A DNA stretch of 64,000 nt from NCBI RefSeq assembly GCF_000146285.1, contig NZ_GL385912.1:1743251-1807250 (forward strand), written 5' to 3'. This DNA is from Mobiluncus curtisii subsp. curtisii ATCC 35241. Lineage in GTDB: Bacteria > Actinomycetota > Actinomycetes > Actinomycetales > Actinomycetaceae. Below, piece by piece: positions 61,917 to 64,000 of the stretch (its first letter is position 1; each line of letters begins with the position of its first letter). Under the pieces are notes generated by a model. It saw only the letters and a program-made list of their open reading frames with translations. It was not told the origin of the DNA and ran no database searches. A program made the translations under genes and the position numbers.

Positions 61917-64000
61917 CTAATTTACGCCGGTGCTTTGCAGTATTGGTCCCTCCCCTTCGCTAGGGCTTTTCACCAGACGTTGTGAAATCACCGCCGTGGT
62001 GCCTTCTTTCATCGTTACCCCATACAGTGCATCTGCAATCTCCATGGTACGTTTGTGGTGAGTAATGATGATTAATTGCGAGTTTTCACGCAAAATTTCG
62101 AAAACCCCCAGCAGCCGAGACAGGTTAACGTCATCCAAAGCCGCCTCGACCTCGTCGAGGACATAGAACGGTGAGGGTCGGGCTTGGAAAATCGCGAACA
62201 GAAAAGCCAGTGCCGCCAGGGAACGTTCCCCACCGGAGAGCAGGGACATCCGTTTCACGTTCTTTCCTGCCGGACGCGCTTCAATTTCGATACCGGTATT
62301 CAACAGGTCTTTCGGATTACTCAAAGTCAGCTTGCCTTCCCCACCGGGGAACAGGACCTGGAAAATATCTTTGAAAGCGGCGCAGACGTCTGCGAACGCT
62401 TTACCGAATACTTCTTCAACTTGGCGATCCACTTCTGCCACCACGTTCATCAGGTCGTCACGAGACTTTTTCAGGTCAGCCAGCTGGTCAGCCAAGAATT
62501 TGTGGCGTGCCTCCAAGGCTTCATGTTCCTGCAAAGCCAGGGGGTTCACTTTCCCAATCCGTTTCAGTTCCGTTTGCGCATGAGCTTTGCGCTCTACCTG
62601 TTCCTCCCGGACAAAAGGCACGTGTTCGATAGTTTCACCAGCCTCATCGAATACGGGCACTAGGTTGTGCGGACCGTACTGCGCCAACAGCGTGGTTTCG
62701 TCCAAACCGCATTCCTGCTGGGCTTGTTCCAGCAGCCGTGCCAACTTGGAATTGACCTCAGCCAAAGCAACTTCATCGCGCATCGAAGCATCTTTGAGAT
62801 CAGTACGTTGCCGACTCAGGTCATCCACGGCAGCGCGCAGCGTCTCCATCTCAGTTTGCAACTGTTCCCGGCTGGCGGTACTGGCTTGACGCTGGGCTTG
62901 AGCGCGAGCAGCCGCGGCGTGAGCTAGCTGCTGAGCAGATTCAGCCTGTTCCATCACGTAGACAGACCGTTTCCGGCGTCGTTCCCGCACCAGCGCCCGG
63001 CTGGCTGCCGCTTGGGCAGCGGCTTTTTCTGCCGCAATGTTACGTTGCAGCGAGGCCGCACGCGATTCCAAGGATTCCAGTTCTTGACGAGCCACATGCG
63101 CGGCGATATGAGCATCTGATTTAGCGGTTTGAGCTGCGGACACAGCTTCGATAGCGGCTTGTAGCTCGGCGGAAAAGTCCGGTTCCTCGTCCCCGGTTTC
63201 GTCCTGGACTTTCAGACTGGCATCCAAAGTTTCCTGTGCCTGTTTGAGAGACTCCTGGCGCTTCTCCGTTTCCGCACGAGCCTGTTCCAAATGTTTCCCG
63301 GCTCGTTCAACTTCCGCCTGGGCCGCCCCGCGTTTCGCCTTCGCGGCGGCCACCGCCGCAGCCGCCGCGGCCGCCGCCGCATCTTGGGCTTTCAACTGTG
63401 CGGCTGCCGCGTCGTATTTTTCCTGAGCTGCAACTAGCTCAGTCTTTGCCTGAGCCAACTCACTGTCGGCTTGATCTGCCGCCGCGGCCGCTGCCTCAGA
63501 CTGAGACACCGCCTCATCGTATTCTGTAGCACGCCGTAAAATTCCCGCCTCAGGATCCCCACCTCCTACAATCCGGGTTGCCGAGAGAAAATCCCCTACC
63601 TGAGTCACTGCCGCAGTAACTCCCCCGGTCAAAACCAAATCGCGAGCTTCTGACAAATCTTGGCACGCTGCCACTCCAGCCAATAATGTCGCCACCACCG
63701 GGGGCAAAGACTGTCCTTTGCGAGCATGAACCAGTTCCCTCGTCCAACGCGCCCCGGCGGGAAGTTCCGCTTTTTCCAGGCTCTCCGGTTTCTGGGCCCC
63801 CGCGAGAGTCCCCGCAGCGTCCGCGACCAGCAGGTGAACCTGACCTGCGGACTGCTGACGGACAAATCGCAGCGCGTCGGCAGCTGATTCCACCCCCGCG
63901 GTCAGCAACGCCTTGGACCACTGCCCAAACACTGCCCCAATGGCGTCTTCCCATCCGGATTCGACCAGGATAGTTTCCAAAAGTGCCGCATTAATGCCGC
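61917..64000 (-). CDS. smc: Chromosome partition protein SMC, N-terminal half outside the window
   Basis: ATPase that organises and segregates chromosomes. The frame stays open to the end of the window, so 694 residues of about 1200 are here: part of the hinge (VESGWEDAIGAVFGQWSK, LLTAGVESAADALRFVR), the second coiled coil rich in Ala, Glu, Gln and Arg, and the C-terminal head with signature MSLLSGGERSLAALAFLFAI, Walker B PFYVLDEVEAALDD and LIIITHHKRTMEIAD. The coiled coil contains an unusual Ala run (about eight in a row) encoded near 63352-63390. The TTG at 63980 is internal. Confidence 0.95.
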   Translation of the reverse strand, partial: GINAALLETILVESGWEDAIGAVFGQWSKALLTAGVESAADALRFVRQQSAGQVHLLVADAAGTLAGAQKPESLEKAELPAGARWTRELVHARKGQSLPPVVATLLAGVAACQDLSEARDLVLTGGVTAAVTQVGDFLSATRIVGGGDPEAGILRRATEYDEAVSQSEAAAAAADQADSELAQAKTELVAAQEKYDAAAAQLKAQDAAAAAAAAAVAAAKAKRGAAQAEVERAGKHLEQARAETEKRQESLKQAQETLDASLKVQDETGDEEPDFSAELQAAIEAVSAAQTAKSDAHIAAHVARQELESLESRAASLQRNIAAEKAAAQAAASRALVRERRRKRSVYVMEQAESAQQLAHAAAARAQAQRQASTASREQLQTEMETLRAAVDDLSRQRTDLKDASMRDEVALAEVNSKLARLLEQAQQECGLDETTLLAQYGPHNLVPVFDEAGETIEHVPFVREEQVERKAHAQTELKRIGKVNPLALQEHEALEARHKFLADQLADLKKSRDDLMNVVAEVDRQVEEVFGKAFADVCAAFKDIFQVLFPGGEGKLTLSNPKDLLNTGIEIEARPAGKNVKRMSLLSGGERSLAALAFLFAIFQARPSPFYVLDEVEAALDDVNLSRLLGVFEILRENSQLIIITHHKRTMEIADALYGVTMKEGTTAVISQRLVKSPSEGEGPILQSTGVN

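Overview
The window looks like one ordinary stretch of chromosome from a medium-GC actinobacterium. The nusA, infB, smc, ftsY, ffh, mrp and adnAB gene types, the small DUF3107 and DUF3117 proteins, a Tad pilus cluster and an LAxTG-type anchored surface protein all point that way. Three secreted proteins carry triple cell-wall-binding repeats (CWB2 type), which together with the base composition suggests Actinomycetaceae, most like Mobiluncus. The genus is inference; no rRNA or tRNA gene is in the window. I saw no insertion sequence, prophage, CRISPR array or attachment site.

Layout. 1-5.7 kb: the 3' part of ribF, a CapA-like lipoprotein, an alanine/glycine:cation symporter and a trypsin-CWB2 surface protease. 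5.7-13.6 kb: a translation/transcription block on the minus strand (rimP-nusA, then infB-rbfA-truB), interrupted by a CWB2-transglycosylase gene with its own promoter and terminator where many relatives carry ylxR. 13.7-18.5 kb: a lipoprotein and a MacB/FtsX-type ABC exporter pair behind a structured leader. 18.5-23 kb: a compact Tad pilus cluster (tadA, tadB, tadC, a pilin-like gene, three TadE/TadG-like pseudopilins). 23.2-31.6 kb: a degenerate phosphotransferase and the AdnA-AdnB helicase-nuclease pair that processes double-strand breaks. 31.7-39.7 kb: DUF3107, a ferritin-like protein, a CAP-like/CWB2 surface protein, a DEAD-box helicase with a coupled membrane protein, aminopeptidase P and a PHP phosphoesterase. 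39.7-48.7 kb: an acyltransferase-SGNH protein, Mrp, an O-methyltransferase coupled to DUF3117, a LOG-type protein, mannose-1-phosphate guanylyltransferase, a 2H phosphoesterase, a BrkB protein and exonuclease III. 48.8-54.5 kb: an LAxTG surface protein, the folD-glyA one-carbon operon behind a ZTP riboswitch, a small membrane protein and a DyP peroxidase. 54.7-64 kb: ispG, a Nei-type glycosylase, an amidohydrolase, ffh, ftsY and the 3' part of smc.

Regulation visible in the sequence. At least ten start codons sit 6-7 bases after a TANNNT -10 hexamer with no Shine-Dalgarno sequence, so leaderless transcription looks common here; this also fixes several start codons (adnA, the PHP protein, manC, ffh). 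The clearest regulatory RNA is the ZTP (pfl-motif) riboswitch in front of glyA-folD. I found no convincing wholly new system. The best leads are the CWB2-transglycosylase gene inside the nusA-infB region, the apparently kinase-dead phosphotransferase beside adnAB, the pilin-like protein lacking the usual +5 glutamate, and the structured leader of the ABC exporter.
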